Source: Akkermansia sp. (GTDB lineage: Bacteria > Verrucomicrobiota > Verrucomicrobiia > Verrucomicrobiales > Akkermansiaceae). From it: a stretch of DNA of 64,000 bases. Made by a program: the position numbers and the translations under genes. The number at the start of each line of letters is the position of its first letter. The first letter of the stretch is position 1. Below are positions 37,164 through 45,275 of this stretch, piece after piece. The stretch is from NCBI GenBank assembly GCA_017398355.1, contig JAFQGD010000057.1, positions 17,893-81,892 on the forward strand. The letters run 5' to 3'. Below the pieces are notes generated by a model. It ran no database searches. It saw nothing but the letters and a program-made list of their open reading frames with translations, and was not told where the DNA came from.

Positions 37164-39574
37164 GATACCTTCCCACCATACTCTTCTTGAGTACCCCGCT
37201 CCTGATGGCCAACACCTTGGTACCATGGCAAAAACAAGCCGTCAAAGAGCGAGAAGCCGCCATTCATTCCATTCGCACAGTCTGCCGGGAAGTAGATGAA
37301 ATTCTTCTGCATCTGGGGGTGAATGATACACCTGATGCAGCTGCATTTGAGAACAGCAGCATGCCCCAAGGCAACCCCGGAGAAACGGTGGCAGAGGCTG
37401 ATGGTGGCATGCTTTTTGACGCAGCAAACTCGCGAGTCACCTACGTCAACAATGTGCGCGTGAACGACTCCCGCGCGCGCTTGCGCTGCGCACGGCGGCT
37501 TTATGTGCAACTTCCTCTATCCTCCCTAACCGACCGCCAAGAAGGGGTCCAACACGCGCTGAAAGGTGACAACAAATCCCCCAAAAAGCAGACGGCTTCT
37601 GCCCCGAACAAAAAGAAAGCACCGATAGCAAAAACTGAGCCAGCAAAAGCGCCGACATCATCCCCTGCACCACAGGGAGAAGCCACCCCGGAAGAGCTGC
37701 CCGGCATCCCCGTTGCTACGGCACCCGCCACCTTGGAGATGCCAATCAACGAGGAACCGTTGGATATTACCACGGAAGAAGCCGTCATTGACACCAAGAG
37801 AAACTGTATCCTACTCATTGGCAGCAAAAGCAACTCCCCGGGTATACACCTACGCCGCGGGCACGATGAAATGACCCTCCAGCCTACTCGCAACGGTGCT
37901 GCCCCCACCATCATGGCAGATGACAACGGAGATGTCATGATAAAAAGCGGCAAATTGCATATTGTATGGCAGGATAAAGACGGTGCCCAAAGTGAGCTGA
38001 AGACAGAAGCGGAAACGGTGTATTACCGCTCCGCAGAGCATAGCCTGCTAATTGCCGGCAAATCTCAAATAAGCACCCCCCAAGGCACTCTGAGATTTGA
38101 CAAAGGGGCCGTTGTTGTACTGGAACCTAAAGAGGCTCCGGCCAAAACTAAAGACGGCTTCATGAGCCAGTTCACCAACGTGAGCATCTCCGGCGTGGCA
38201 TACGCAGAAGCTTGGGGCAACGTCATCGCCACCTCGCCACAAAGCGGAACGCACTTAGCCGGTGAAGTACGCGGGGATCACCTCGTGTATGATGCTAAAG
38301 CAGGCACTTGCCTGACTGAAGGTAAAAACTGTCTCATGGTATATGGTAAAAACAAGCTCCGAACAAATGGCTCCCTGCGATTGGCCGCCAATGGAGATAT
38401 CTACCTGCGTGGTGCAGAAATTACCGGCACTTATGAACGGCCGGCCGCTGAAGATGGCAAAGCCCCCATCATCGGCACTTTCCGTACGGCAGATACATTA
38501 GTTTTCACCGCAGAGAACGGCACTATCACCGCGCCCAAAGGCATCACGCTCAAAGACGCTTACAGCGATTTCTCCTGCACGGGTCCCCTTGTGCTGACTT
38601 TGCAGCAGGACAAAAACGCCAAGAAAGCCCCCACATTCGGCAAGATGAATTTGGCCATTGCACAATACTCGGATATTTCACATGCTAAGGCCTCCGGCAA
38701 TATCATCATGCACCATGGGGAGAATCCCGGTGCACCGGAAACAGAATTGCGAGCATCCGAGGCAGACATCAACCTGCTGACGGGGGAAGCCACCCTTACC
38801 GCAGCAAGTGGTCAGCAAGCGCTGTTGCGCTCCAAGGGGTACAAGATTTCCGCCTCATCTGCGCAAAAACCGGCTCTGGTAGAATTGGCGGCAAATGGAG
38901 ATATTCACATCACCGGTGAACAAATAAATGCCACCCTGCAAGCCAACGGCGGAGATGCCAACATCTTTGCACGTCAAAGCCTGCACCTAAACCGCGAAAG
39001 CGGTGAACTTTCCATCGGCCCGAATTCCCGCATCGCAGCCCCGGATGGCATCATGACAGCCAACGGACCTCTGACCGCAACTCTGCGCCGTACTCCGGCA
39101 GAACAAGCACGGCCCATCATCCCCCGTTATCCTCACCTGGTATACAACTACGATGGTTTGGAAAAAGCCTCCACCAAGCAGGGGGGCACGCTGCAAACAG
39201 CGCAAGCCTCTATGCAATGCAAAGGTCCCATCTCTGTCATCATGAATCCCCAACCGGTCGCTAACGACTCCTCCCCCACGGCTGCCATTCAATACGCCTC
39301 TGCTGAAGGGAGTGTGGCACTGGCAGGAAAGGACAGCACAGGGCGCATCATCAGCGCTACGGGTGACAAGCTTACCCTCAACGGCCTCACCGGGGAAAAA
39401 CGGCTCAGCGGCAGCAAGGTTACCTTGGCAGACGCCTACAACGTTCACACCGCATACGGCCCGAATGCAGGCATTATCATCGACAAAAAGAACAACGCGC
39501 GTGTTACCGGTTCTCGCCACACAACAACTGCCACGAGCATCCACCACCAGATTGAACAACAAAAGAAAAAATAA
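37160..39574 (+). CDS. Very large LptA/OstA-like multi-repeat periplasmic protein
   Basis: 804 residues, against about 185 for E. coli LptA. A signal peptide (YLPTILFLSTPLLMA) leads to a first OstA-like segment (about 75-130: GGMLFDAANSRVTYVNNVRVND). A Lys/Ala/Pro-rich linker follows (about 135-190), then several more beta-jellyroll-like units, for example EAVIDTKRNCILLIGSKSN, FVSISGVAYAEAWGNVIA-type strands, TGEATLTAASGQQALLRSKG and VALAGKDSTGRIISATGDKL. LptA forms the periplasmic LPS bridge; here one chain could supply several repeats. It sits between LptC-like and LptB genes. An alternative is the periplasmic part of a divergent LptD, but no C-terminal barrel is seen. Confidence 0.75.
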   Translation: MRYLPTILFLSTPLLMANTLVPWQKQAVKEREAAIHSIRTVCREVDEILLHLGVNDTPDAAAFENSSMPQGNPGETVAEADGGMLFDAANSRVTYVNNVRVNDSRARLRCARRLYVQLPLSSLTDRQEGVQHALKGDNKSPKKQTASAPNKKKAPIAKTEPAKAPTSSPAPQGEATPEELPGIPVATAPATLEMPINEEPLDITTEEAVIDTKRNCILLIGSKSNSPGIHLRRGHDEMTLQPTRNGAAPTIMADDNGDVMIKSGKLHIVWQDKDGAQSELKTEAETVYYRSAEHSLLIAGKSQISTPQGTLRFDKGAVVVLEPKEAPAKTKDGFMSQFTNVSISGVAYAEAWGNVIATSPQSGTHLAGEVRGDHLVYDAKAGTCLTEGKNCLMVYGKNKLRTNGSLRLAANGDIYLRGAEITGTYERPAAEDGKAPIIGTFRTADTLVFTAENGTITAPKGITLKDAYSDFSCTGPLVLTLQQDKNAKKAPTFGKMNLAIAQYSDISHAKASGNIIMHHGENPGAPETELRASEADINLLTGEATLTAASGQQALLRSKGYKISASSAQKPALVELAANGDIHITGEQINATLQANGGDANIFARQSLHLNRESGELSIGPNSRIAAPDGIMTANGPLTATLRRTPAEQARPIIPRYPHLVYNYDGLEKASTKQGGTLQTAQASMQCKGPISVIMNPQPVANDSSPTAAIQYASAEGSVALAGKDSTGRIISATGDKLTLNGLTGEKRLSGSKVTLADAYNVHTAYGPNAGIIIDKKNNARVTGSRHTTTATSIHHQIEQQKKK

Positions 39575-39576
39575 CC

Positions 39577-40323
39577 ATGCCCGATTCCACCAACGAAATT
39601 CTTCTTGATGCTCGCGGTCTCTGCAAATCATACAATGAACGCAAGGTTGCGGATAACGTGAGCTTGCAGGTAAAAAGTGGTGAAATTGTGGGGCTCTTGG
39701 GGCCGAATGGGGCCGGCAAAACAACCTCATTCTACATGGTTGCCGGACTTGTGCGACCGGATGCAGGCGAGGTGACCTTTGCCGGGCAAAACGTATCGGG
39801 CTTACCCATGCACCTGCGAGCCCGCTTGGGAATGGGATACTTACCACAAGAAGAATCCATCTTCCGCAAGCTTAGTGTCATCGAAAACCTCATGGCCATC
39901 TTAGAAACACGCAAAGACTTGACCGGCAGTCAACAAAAAGCGAAGGCTGATGAGCTTTTGGAGCGTTTCAACATCACCAAACTGCGTAAAAGCCAAGCTA
40001 TCCAGCTCTCCGGTGGAGAAAAACGCCGACTCACCATTGCACGTGCCTTGGCAGCCAATCCCCGTCTGCTCATGCTGGACGAACCCTTTGCCGGAGTAGA
40101 CCCCATTGCTGTGCAGGATATCCAAGGCATCATCGCGTCTCTGCGAGAAACGGATGGGCTCTCCATTCTCATCACCGACCACAACGTACGAGAAACCCTC
40201 GGCATTGTAGACCGCGCCTATATTCTGTTTGAGGGCAAGGTCATCAAGCAAGGTAATGCAGAGGAGATTGCCAACGACCCGAAGACACGTAAGATTTACC
40301 TCGGCGAAGACTTCAAGATGTAA
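39577..40323 (+). CDS. lptB: LPS export ABC transporter ATP-binding protein
   Basis: 248 residues. It powers LPS extraction from the inner membrane with LptF/LptG. Walker A GPNGAGKTTSF, signature LSGGEKRRLTIARALA, Walker B LLMLDEPFAGVDP and the H-loop histidine in ITDHNVRETL are all intact. The LptB-type Q-loop region GYLPQEESIFRKLSV is diagnostic. LptF/G are not in this window. It starts 2 bp after the LptA-like gene, and two micro-proteins follow. Confidence 0.96.
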   Translation: MPDSTNEILLDARGLCKSYNERKVADNVSLQVKSGEIVGLLGPNGAGKTTSFYMVAGLVRPDAGEVTFAGQNVSGLPMHLRARLGMGYLPQEESIFRKLSVIENLMAILETRKDLTGSQQKAKADELLERFNITKLRKSQAIQLSGGEKRRLTIARALAANPRLLMLDEPFAGVDPIAVQDIQGIIASLRETDGLSILITDHNVRETLGIVDRAYILFEGKVIKQGNAEEIANDPKTRKIYLGEDFKM

Positions 40324-40331
40324 CACGCCAC

Positions 40332-40484
40332 ATGTCCAGCCCCAGTCATAGCCGCGAGCGACGCAGATGCCTGCTGATAACGCTGTGGGGGCTGCTGTGG
40401 ATTCTTTCCTTCCTCATGTGGTACATGCTCTTCTACCCGGCATTCATTTGGGTAGCAGAATTTTTCAACATACCTCAATCATGA
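40332..40484 (+). CDS. Micro-protein 1: 50-residue single-pass membrane protein
   Basis: Starts 8 bp after lptB, in the same operon. An Arg-rich N terminus (SHSRERRRC) precedes one long aromatic helix, LLITLWGLLWILSFLMWYML (about 14-33), and a short polar tail ending NIPQS. The charge distribution predicts a cytosolic N terminus. Its stop overlaps the next start (ATGA at 40481-40484), so the two are co-translated. No homologue is recognised. A real gene is supported by packing between lptB and hemC with no free gap, not by any domain. Confidence 0.55.
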   Translation: MSSPSHSRERRRCLLITLWGLLWILSFLMWYMLFYPAFIWVAEFFNIPQS

Positions 40485-40645
40485 ACAGGTCGAGACATGA
40501 GAATGGAGCAACAGACCGAGACATGAGACAACTCATCTTTTGGCTATTGCCGGTCACAACCTCCTTTATCGTGATGTTAGGAGCCCTGCTTCTCTACACC
40601 GTTACCTGTGCCATACACTATTATTACAACATAACCCATCTGTAA
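40481..40645 (+). CDS. Micro-protein 2: 54-residue single-pass membrane protein
   Basis: Starts inside the stop of micro-protein 1. A charged N terminus (NRSRHENGATDRDMRQ) leads into one helix, LIFWLLPVTTSFIVMLGALL (about 18-37), then LYTVTCAIHYYYNITHL. A longer in-frame reading starts at 40367, but it would overlap micro-protein 1 for its whole length. hemC begins 3 bp after the stop. Possible accessory subunits for the Lpt transporter or for haem synthesis; neither is demonstrated. Confidence 0.5.
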   Translation: MNRSRHENGATDRDMRQLIFWLLPVTTSFIVMLGALLLYTVTCAIHYYYNITHL

Positions 40646-40648
40646 GAT

Positions 40649-41584
40649 ATGTCCACCCCTTCCCTCCGCATCGGCTCACGTAGCAGTGAGTTGGCTCTTC
40701 TCCAAACGGAATTGGCCATCAAGGCTATTTCAGCAGCTACGCCCGGCATAACAACAGAGGTCATCCCCATCAACACCGCCGGCGACATGCGCACAGATAT
40801 ACCCCTCTGCAAGGTCAACAAGGCTACCAAGACCCAAGATAAAGGAGTTTTCATTGCAGCATTGGAAGAAGCCCTGGCAGATGGCCGCATCGACTGCGCG
40901 GTACACAGCCTCAAAGATATGCCCGGCACCTTGGATGAGCGATTTGAAGTTGCAGCCATTCTGCCACGTGAAAACATTTGGGATGCTCTCGTCATCAAAG
41001 AAGGAGCCAACATGGAGAGACCCACCATAGGCACCAGCAGTGTGCGCCGCACCAACCTCATCCGCAACTATTGGAGCGGCACGGCTAAAGCTGTTTCTAT
41101 ACGCGGCAATGTTGCAACACGCCTGCAAAAGCTTATCGACACCCCGGACATGGACGCCATCGTTCTGGCTCGTGCCGGGCTGAATCGGCTTGGTTACACC
41201 GGTTCCGTCATTGAATTCAACGGTTCCCGATTGCATGTGGTAGAAATGGCCAAGGACTCTTTCATGCCCGCATTCTGCCAAGGAGCCATTGCCATCGAAA
41301 TACGCAAAGGAGATGCCGCCACTAAAGCACTGGTTGCACCGGCCAATGACACTGCCAGCGAAGTCACCATCCGTGCCGAGCGCGCCTTCTTGGCAGAGCT
41401 GCAAGCGGATTGCTCCGTCCCTGTGGGTGGCTATGCCACCTGCAACCGGGATTTAATGATGTTCCGAGCCATCTACTATACCCCCAACGGCATGCCCATC
41501 CGCATCACCCACCGCGGCAGCTCAACAGACCCTGAACGCGTGGGCCGCGAAGCTTGCGCCATGCTCAAGCAACAACTGAGCTAA
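40649..41584 (+). CDS. hemC: Hydroxymethylbilane synthase (porphobilinogen deaminase)
   Basis: 311 residues. It polymerises four porphobilinogen units into the tetrapyrrole precursor. LRIGSRSSELALLQTE at the N terminus, KGVFIAALEEAL, VHSLKDMPG and GTSSVRRTNLIR are conserved active-site segments. The dipyrromethane cofactor cysteine is Cys255 in LQADCSVPVGGYA. Last gene of the kdsA operon, so haem synthesis is linked to LPS export genes in transcription. It ends at a strong terminator. Confidence 0.96.
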   Translation: MSTPSLRIGSRSSELALLQTELAIKAISAATPGITTEVIPINTAGDMRTDIPLCKVNKATKTQDKGVFIAALEEALADGRIDCAVHSLKDMPGTLDERFEVAAILPRENIWDALVIKEGANMERPTIGTSSVRRTNLIRNYWSGTAKAVSIRGNVATRLQKLIDTPDMDAIVLARAGLNRLGYTGSVIEFNGSRLHVVEMAKDSFMPAFCQGAIAIEIRKGDAATKALVAPANDTASEVTIRAERAFLAELQADCSVPVGGYATCNRDLMMFRAIYYTPNGMPIRITHRGSSTDPERVGREACAMLKQQLS

Positions 41585-41598
41585 TTTCCCCGATAAGA

Positions 41599-41634
41599 AG
41601 CCCGCCGGAAAAGTTATTTTCCGGCGGGCTTTTT
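41599..41634 (+). terminator. Rho-independent terminator after hemC
   Basis: A perfect 14-bp stem (41599-41612 with 41617-41630), 4-nt loop and T run to 41634. It also lies just beyond the 3' end of the convergent aldolase and may serve both strands, since the left arm ends in AAAA. Confidence 0.95.
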
Positions 41635-41657
41635 GTGTATTAAGTATAACAACGTGC

Positions 41658-42476
41658 TTACTTCCCGGAAGTACCCATGGTGTAACCGTTAAACTCGCGG
41701 GTGTTGTACAAGGGCTGCCCTTCGGGGACGGAGTAGCCGATATTCTTGCGGATGGCAAGGAAATCAGCAATACCCTCGGGGCCAACTTGGTTGAGCTTGC
41801 CACCATGCATATCAGCAAAGAGTACCATCTTGCAGTACGCATCGGCATTTTCCATAAACCACTCAGCCTCTTCAATGTGGCGGGCACCGGCTATCACGCC
41901 GTGATTTTCCATAAACACAACCGTACTCTGGTGTGCAGCTTTCGCCACAGCCTCTGCTGTCTCCACAGAACCGGGAGTGCCATAGGGTGCCAGCGGAATC
42001 TGCCCCAAGAAGATATCAGCTTCGGGGTTAATGCCATTGGGAGGCACAAGTCCGGCAAAGAGGAATGCATTACAGCAGGGAGGATGCGCATGGATGCACG
42101 CATTCACACCAACTTCTTTCATCATGGCGATGTGGGTTTTCACCTCACTTGTGGCGGGACGAATGCCACAAAGTTGGCCTGCGTTCATATCTACCAAGCA
42201 GATGTCCTCTACCGTCATGAACCCCTTCGAGCAGAGCGTGGGTGAGCAAAGCAGCAAATCTTTCGCTACGCGCACGGAGAGATTGCCGCCATTCCCATCA
42301 ACGTATTCACGCTGCCAAAGGCGACGCCCCATATCGACCATGCGCTCCTTGATTACTTGAATCTCAGGGCTATTGAAAAACGCATCAATTTCTTCACGCG
42401 TCTGCGGATCATACTTCTCCCATGGAAAAATGCGGTCCGGAAGCGCCGGCTTAATATATAATTCAGGATTAGCCAT
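41658..42476 (-). CDS. Class II aldolase/adducin-family protein (candidate fuculose-1-phosphate aldolase)
   Basis: 272 residues. Zinc-dependent class II aldolases of this group cleave fuculose-1-P or rhamnulose-1-P to DHAP and lactaldehyde. NGGNLSVRV is the phosphate loop, HAHPP supplies two zinc histidines, NPEAD a catalytic acid and MENHGV a further histidine. The family core is about 210 residues, so N- and C-terminal extensions are present. It could complete the fucose pathway encoded at 28.6-34.6 kb, but it is on the opposite strand and about 6 kb away, so the substrate is inferred. A CTAGA-GAA-TCTAG palindrome (42483-42495) next to the start codon could be an operator. Confidence 0.8.
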   Translation of the reverse strand: MANPELYIKPALPDRIFPWEKYDPQTREEIDAFFNSPEIQVIKERMVDMGRRLWQREYVDGNGGNLSVRVAKDLLLCSPTLCSKGFMTVEDICLVDMNAGQLCGIRPATSEVKTHIAMMKEVGVNACIHAHPPCCNAFLFAGLVPPNGINPEADIFLGQIPLAPYGTPGSVETAEAVAKAAHQSTVVFMENHGVIAGARHIEEAEWFMENADAYCKMVLFADMHGGKLNQVGPEGIADFLAIRKNIGYSVPEGQPLYNTREFNGYTMGTSGK

Positions 42477-42576
42477 AGTATACTAGAGAATCTAGCATAA
42501 GCGGACGAATCTGTAAAGGAAAAAGCCGAAAACAATGGTATTAAGCTCATTTATGCTCTTACATCAAAACATGAGC

Positions 42577-42606
42577 TTGACCACACGGGAGCAGATGTGA
42601 TAGCAT
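42577..42606 (+). promoter_or_regulatory. Promoter of ppk
   Basis: TTGACC (42577-42582) and TAGCAT (42601-42606), 18 bp apart. The TGTGATAGCAT block is the same as upstream of formate-THF ligase (minus strand, near 63519), resembling an extended -10. Confidence 0.5.
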
Positions 42607-42639
42607 ACCAGACGGTCGCAATACCACGCATCTGACGCT

Positions 42640-44727
42640 ATGTACATCAATCGGGAAATATCTTGGCTGGAGTTCAACCAGCGCGTGCTCAACCAAGCAC
42701 AGCGCAGGGATTTGCCGCTGTTGGAAAGGGTGCGTTTTCTCGCCATTTCCGCGAGCAATCTGGATGAATTTTTCCAAGTTCGAGTGGGTGGGTTACAGCT
42801 CTTACAACAAAGTGGCAAGGGGACAACAGACCGCGCAGGGCTTACCCCGGGAGAGCAATTGGAGCTCATCCGTGAGCGCACGGTGCGCATGGTGCAAGAG
42901 CAATACGACCTCATGCGCCACGAACTTCTCCCCTTACTGAGCCAAGCAGAGTTGGCTCCCGTCTCCATAGATGAATTGGGAGAGACCCAACAATCCGCAT
43001 TGGAGCAGCTTTTTATCAGCAACATTGCACCCCTCCTCACACCACTGGCTATGGAAGTGGAACATCCACCCATGTTACCCTCTCTCGATTTAATACTGGG
43101 GGTCGAGTTGGAGTCCGTCTCCACACCAGAGAGCACACGCTTTGTAGCAGTTCCCCTGCCGGATGTATTGCCAAGGCGCATCCACTCATCAGCCTTAGAG
43201 AAAGAGAGATACGTACTATTGGAAGATTTAGCTGCCGCATACATAGGGCACTTATTCCCGGAAGAAGACGTTGTGTGCGCCTATACATTTCGAGTGACTC
43301 GCAACGGGGATATTGCCGTAGCGGAGGAGGAGGGAGGCAATTTTGCGCACGACATGGAAGAGGTGCTGGTAGCGCGCAAGTTCTCAGACTGTGTGCGCCT
43401 AGAGATACCGGAGGGGCCCCCGGATACCTTTGTCGCCCGATTATCCGGAATTGTGGGAGCCCCTGCAAACTCCATCTATACAGTTCCCGGTCCCCTGCGT
43501 TTGGTAGATTTTGCGGGTCTGGCATCCACACCGGGCCACGACCACCTGAAGATAAGCCCGTGGGAACCCGGCATGCCGGCCGGGGTAGATCCCAGCTTAT
43601 CCATGTTCGAAAACATAGCAGAGGGAGATATTCTCATTAACAATCCCTATGAAAGCTATGAGCCGGTTGTGAAACTGGTAGAAGAAGCGGCTGAAGACCC
43701 GGACGTGCTCGCTATTAAACAATGTCTGTACCGCACGGCTACCAATTCGCGCTTCATCAATGCCCTGTGCCGCGCCGCAGAGTCCGGCAAGCAAGTAACA
43801 GCGTTGGTGGAACTCAAAGCACGTTTTGATGAAGGGCAAAACCTACAGCAAGCTGAAAAGCTGCAACGCTCAGGGGTGCAGGTGGTGTACGGCGTGAAGG
43901 GCTTCAAAACACATGCCAAGGTTCTCCTTATCGTGCGCCGAGAAAACGGTATTTTGAGGCGATACTGCCACTTTGGTACCGGCAATTACAACGAAAATAC
44001 AGCCCGTATCTACAGCGATCTTTCCCTGCTTACCTGTGATGAAAACTTAGGGGCCGATGCCTCACAATTTTTCAATTCCATCACCGGGCGCACCAAGCTC
44101 ACGCGCTTCCGTCGTCTGCATCCCTCCCCTGCCCTGATGAAAGAAAAGTTAATATCACTCATTCAGGCAGAAACCCGGCGAGCCCGCCAAAACGAGCGCG
44201 CAGAAATACGGGCAAAGATGAATTCGCTCAATGATGCAGACATGATACGCGCGCTGGATGCAGCAGCGGAGGCAGGTGTACACATCAGTTTGAATGTTCG
44301 AGGCATCTGCTGTTGGCTTCCCTCGTCTCCGGCAGCCAAGGAGCGAGTCCACATCATCAGTATCGTGGACCGCTATTTGGAGCATGCTCGCATATTTTCA
44401 TTCCACAACGGCGGAAGCCCGAAAATATACATAGCCAGCGCAGACTGGATGGGCCGCAATTTGGATAGACGCGTTGAGCTGATGATACCCATAGAAAATG
44501 CCATGCTTGCACACCGCGTTTCCGGCATACTGGATGCTTGCTTCAAAGACAATGTGCAATCCTACCGCATGCAAGCAGATGGAAGCTATCGCCCGGTGAA
44601 TCGGCAAGCCACAAGCTTCCGCATGCAACAATACTTGCAAAGGCAAGCAGAACTGAACGCCAGGGCTCAAGAGCGCGCCAACCGCCAAACTTTAGAACCC
44701 CACCTTCCCCGCACGGATTTGACATGA
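42640..44727 (+). CDS. ppk: Polyphosphate kinase 1
   Basis: 695 residues, full PPK1 length. It makes inorganic polyphosphate from ATP and runs in reverse. The N domain starts INREISWLEFNQRVL. FKTHAKVLLI contains the autophosphorylated histidine and CHFGTGNYNENTARIYSDL the active-site loop. A second key histidine lies in DRYLEHARIFSF. RRVELMIPI sits near the C terminus. The stop overlaps the start of a DUF805 gene (ATGA at 44724), so they are translationally coupled. No ppx gene is in the window. Confidence 0.96.
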   Translation: MYINREISWLEFNQRVLNQAQRRDLPLLERVRFLAISASNLDEFFQVRVGGLQLLQQSGKGTTDRAGLTPGEQLELIRERTVRMVQEQYDLMRHELLPLLSQAELAPVSIDELGETQQSALEQLFISNIAPLLTPLAMEVEHPPMLPSLDLILGVELESVSTPESTRFVAVPLPDVLPRRIHSSALEKERYVLLEDLAAAYIGHLFPEEDVVCAYTFRVTRNGDIAVAEEEGGNFAHDMEEVLVARKFSDCVRLEIPEGPPDTFVARLSGIVGAPANSIYTVPGPLRLVDFAGLASTPGHDHLKISPWEPGMPAGVDPSLSMFENIAEGDILINNPYESYEPVVKLVEEAAEDPDVLAIKQCLYRTATNSRFINALCRAAESGKQVTALVELKARFDEGQNLQQAEKLQRSGVQVVYGVKGFKTHAKVLLIVRRENGILRRYCHFGTGNYNENTARIYSDLSLLTCDENLGADASQFFNSITGRTKLTRFRRLHPSPALMKEKLISLIQAETRRARQNERAEIRAKMNSLNDADMIRALDAAAEAGVHISLNVRGICCWLPSSPAAKERVHIISIVDRYLEHARIFSFHNGGSPKIYIASADWMGRNLDRRVELMIPIENAMLAHRVSGILDACFKDNVQSYRMQADGSYRPVNRQATSFRMQQYLQRQAELNARAQERANRQTLEPHLPRTDLT

Positions 44728-45275
44728 AATCTCTCCTTCATGGATTCCGGCTATACGCTCATTTTTCCGGGAATACACCCCGGCGTACGTTCTGGGAGTT
44801 TGTATCTATTACCCAGGTCGTGTTCATTATTCTGCTCTTGCCGGCTTGGTTCATCTTGTCGGAGTTTTTCAACGAGGCGATAAGCGACCCACGTGTACTG
44901 GACATCATCTTTGCCATGGCGCAAACGCGTGAAATTCTGTTCCGCGAATTGGCCGAAGTGCTTCTTGAGATATGGCAAACTTTTTCCGTTGATTTAATTG
45001 ATGCGCATAAAGAAGCCCTCATTTGCACCGGGGTAGCTCTGCTCTGGGGCGCAGTCACCGCCCTACCCACACTTGCTATCACAGCGCGCCGCTTACACGA
45101 TGCGGGGCATAGCCGCTGGTGGATTTGCCCCATCATTCTCCTGTGCATTCCGCTGCCCATCATTGCCGATATCGGATTCATCGGCAGCATCGTCACGCTC
45201 ATCTTCTGCGCTCAACCAAGCCGTGGGGAAGCACCCTTACCACCCATTCCCCCCAATGGACATGCGGCGAATTAA
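44724..45275 (+). CDS. DUF805 inner-membrane protein
   Basis: 183 residues from the ATG overlapping the ppk stop; the longer frame from 44538 lies within ppk. The family pattern is FSGNTPRRTFWEF at the N terminus, then ITARRLHDAGHSRWW before two closing helices. About four membrane segments. Function of DUF805 is unknown. Coupling to ppk hints at a link to polyphosphate or to the stress response but is not evidence of it. Its stop overlaps the convergent acyltransferase stop by 4 bp (TTAA at 45272-45275). Confidence 0.8.
   Translation: MKSLLHGFRLYAHFSGNTPRRTFWEFVSITQVVFIILLLPAWFILSEFFNEAISDPRVLDIIFAMAQTREILFRELAEVLLEIWQTFSVDLIDAHKEALICTGVALLWGAVTALPTLAITARRLHDAGHSRWWICPIILLCIPLPIIADIGFIGSIVTLIFCAQPSRGEAPLPPIPPNGHAAN

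Noticed and set aside
37560..37700. A/C-rich low-complexity stretch considered as a regulatory repeat
   Set aside because: It encodes a Lys/Ala/Pro linker in frame within the LptA-like protein.
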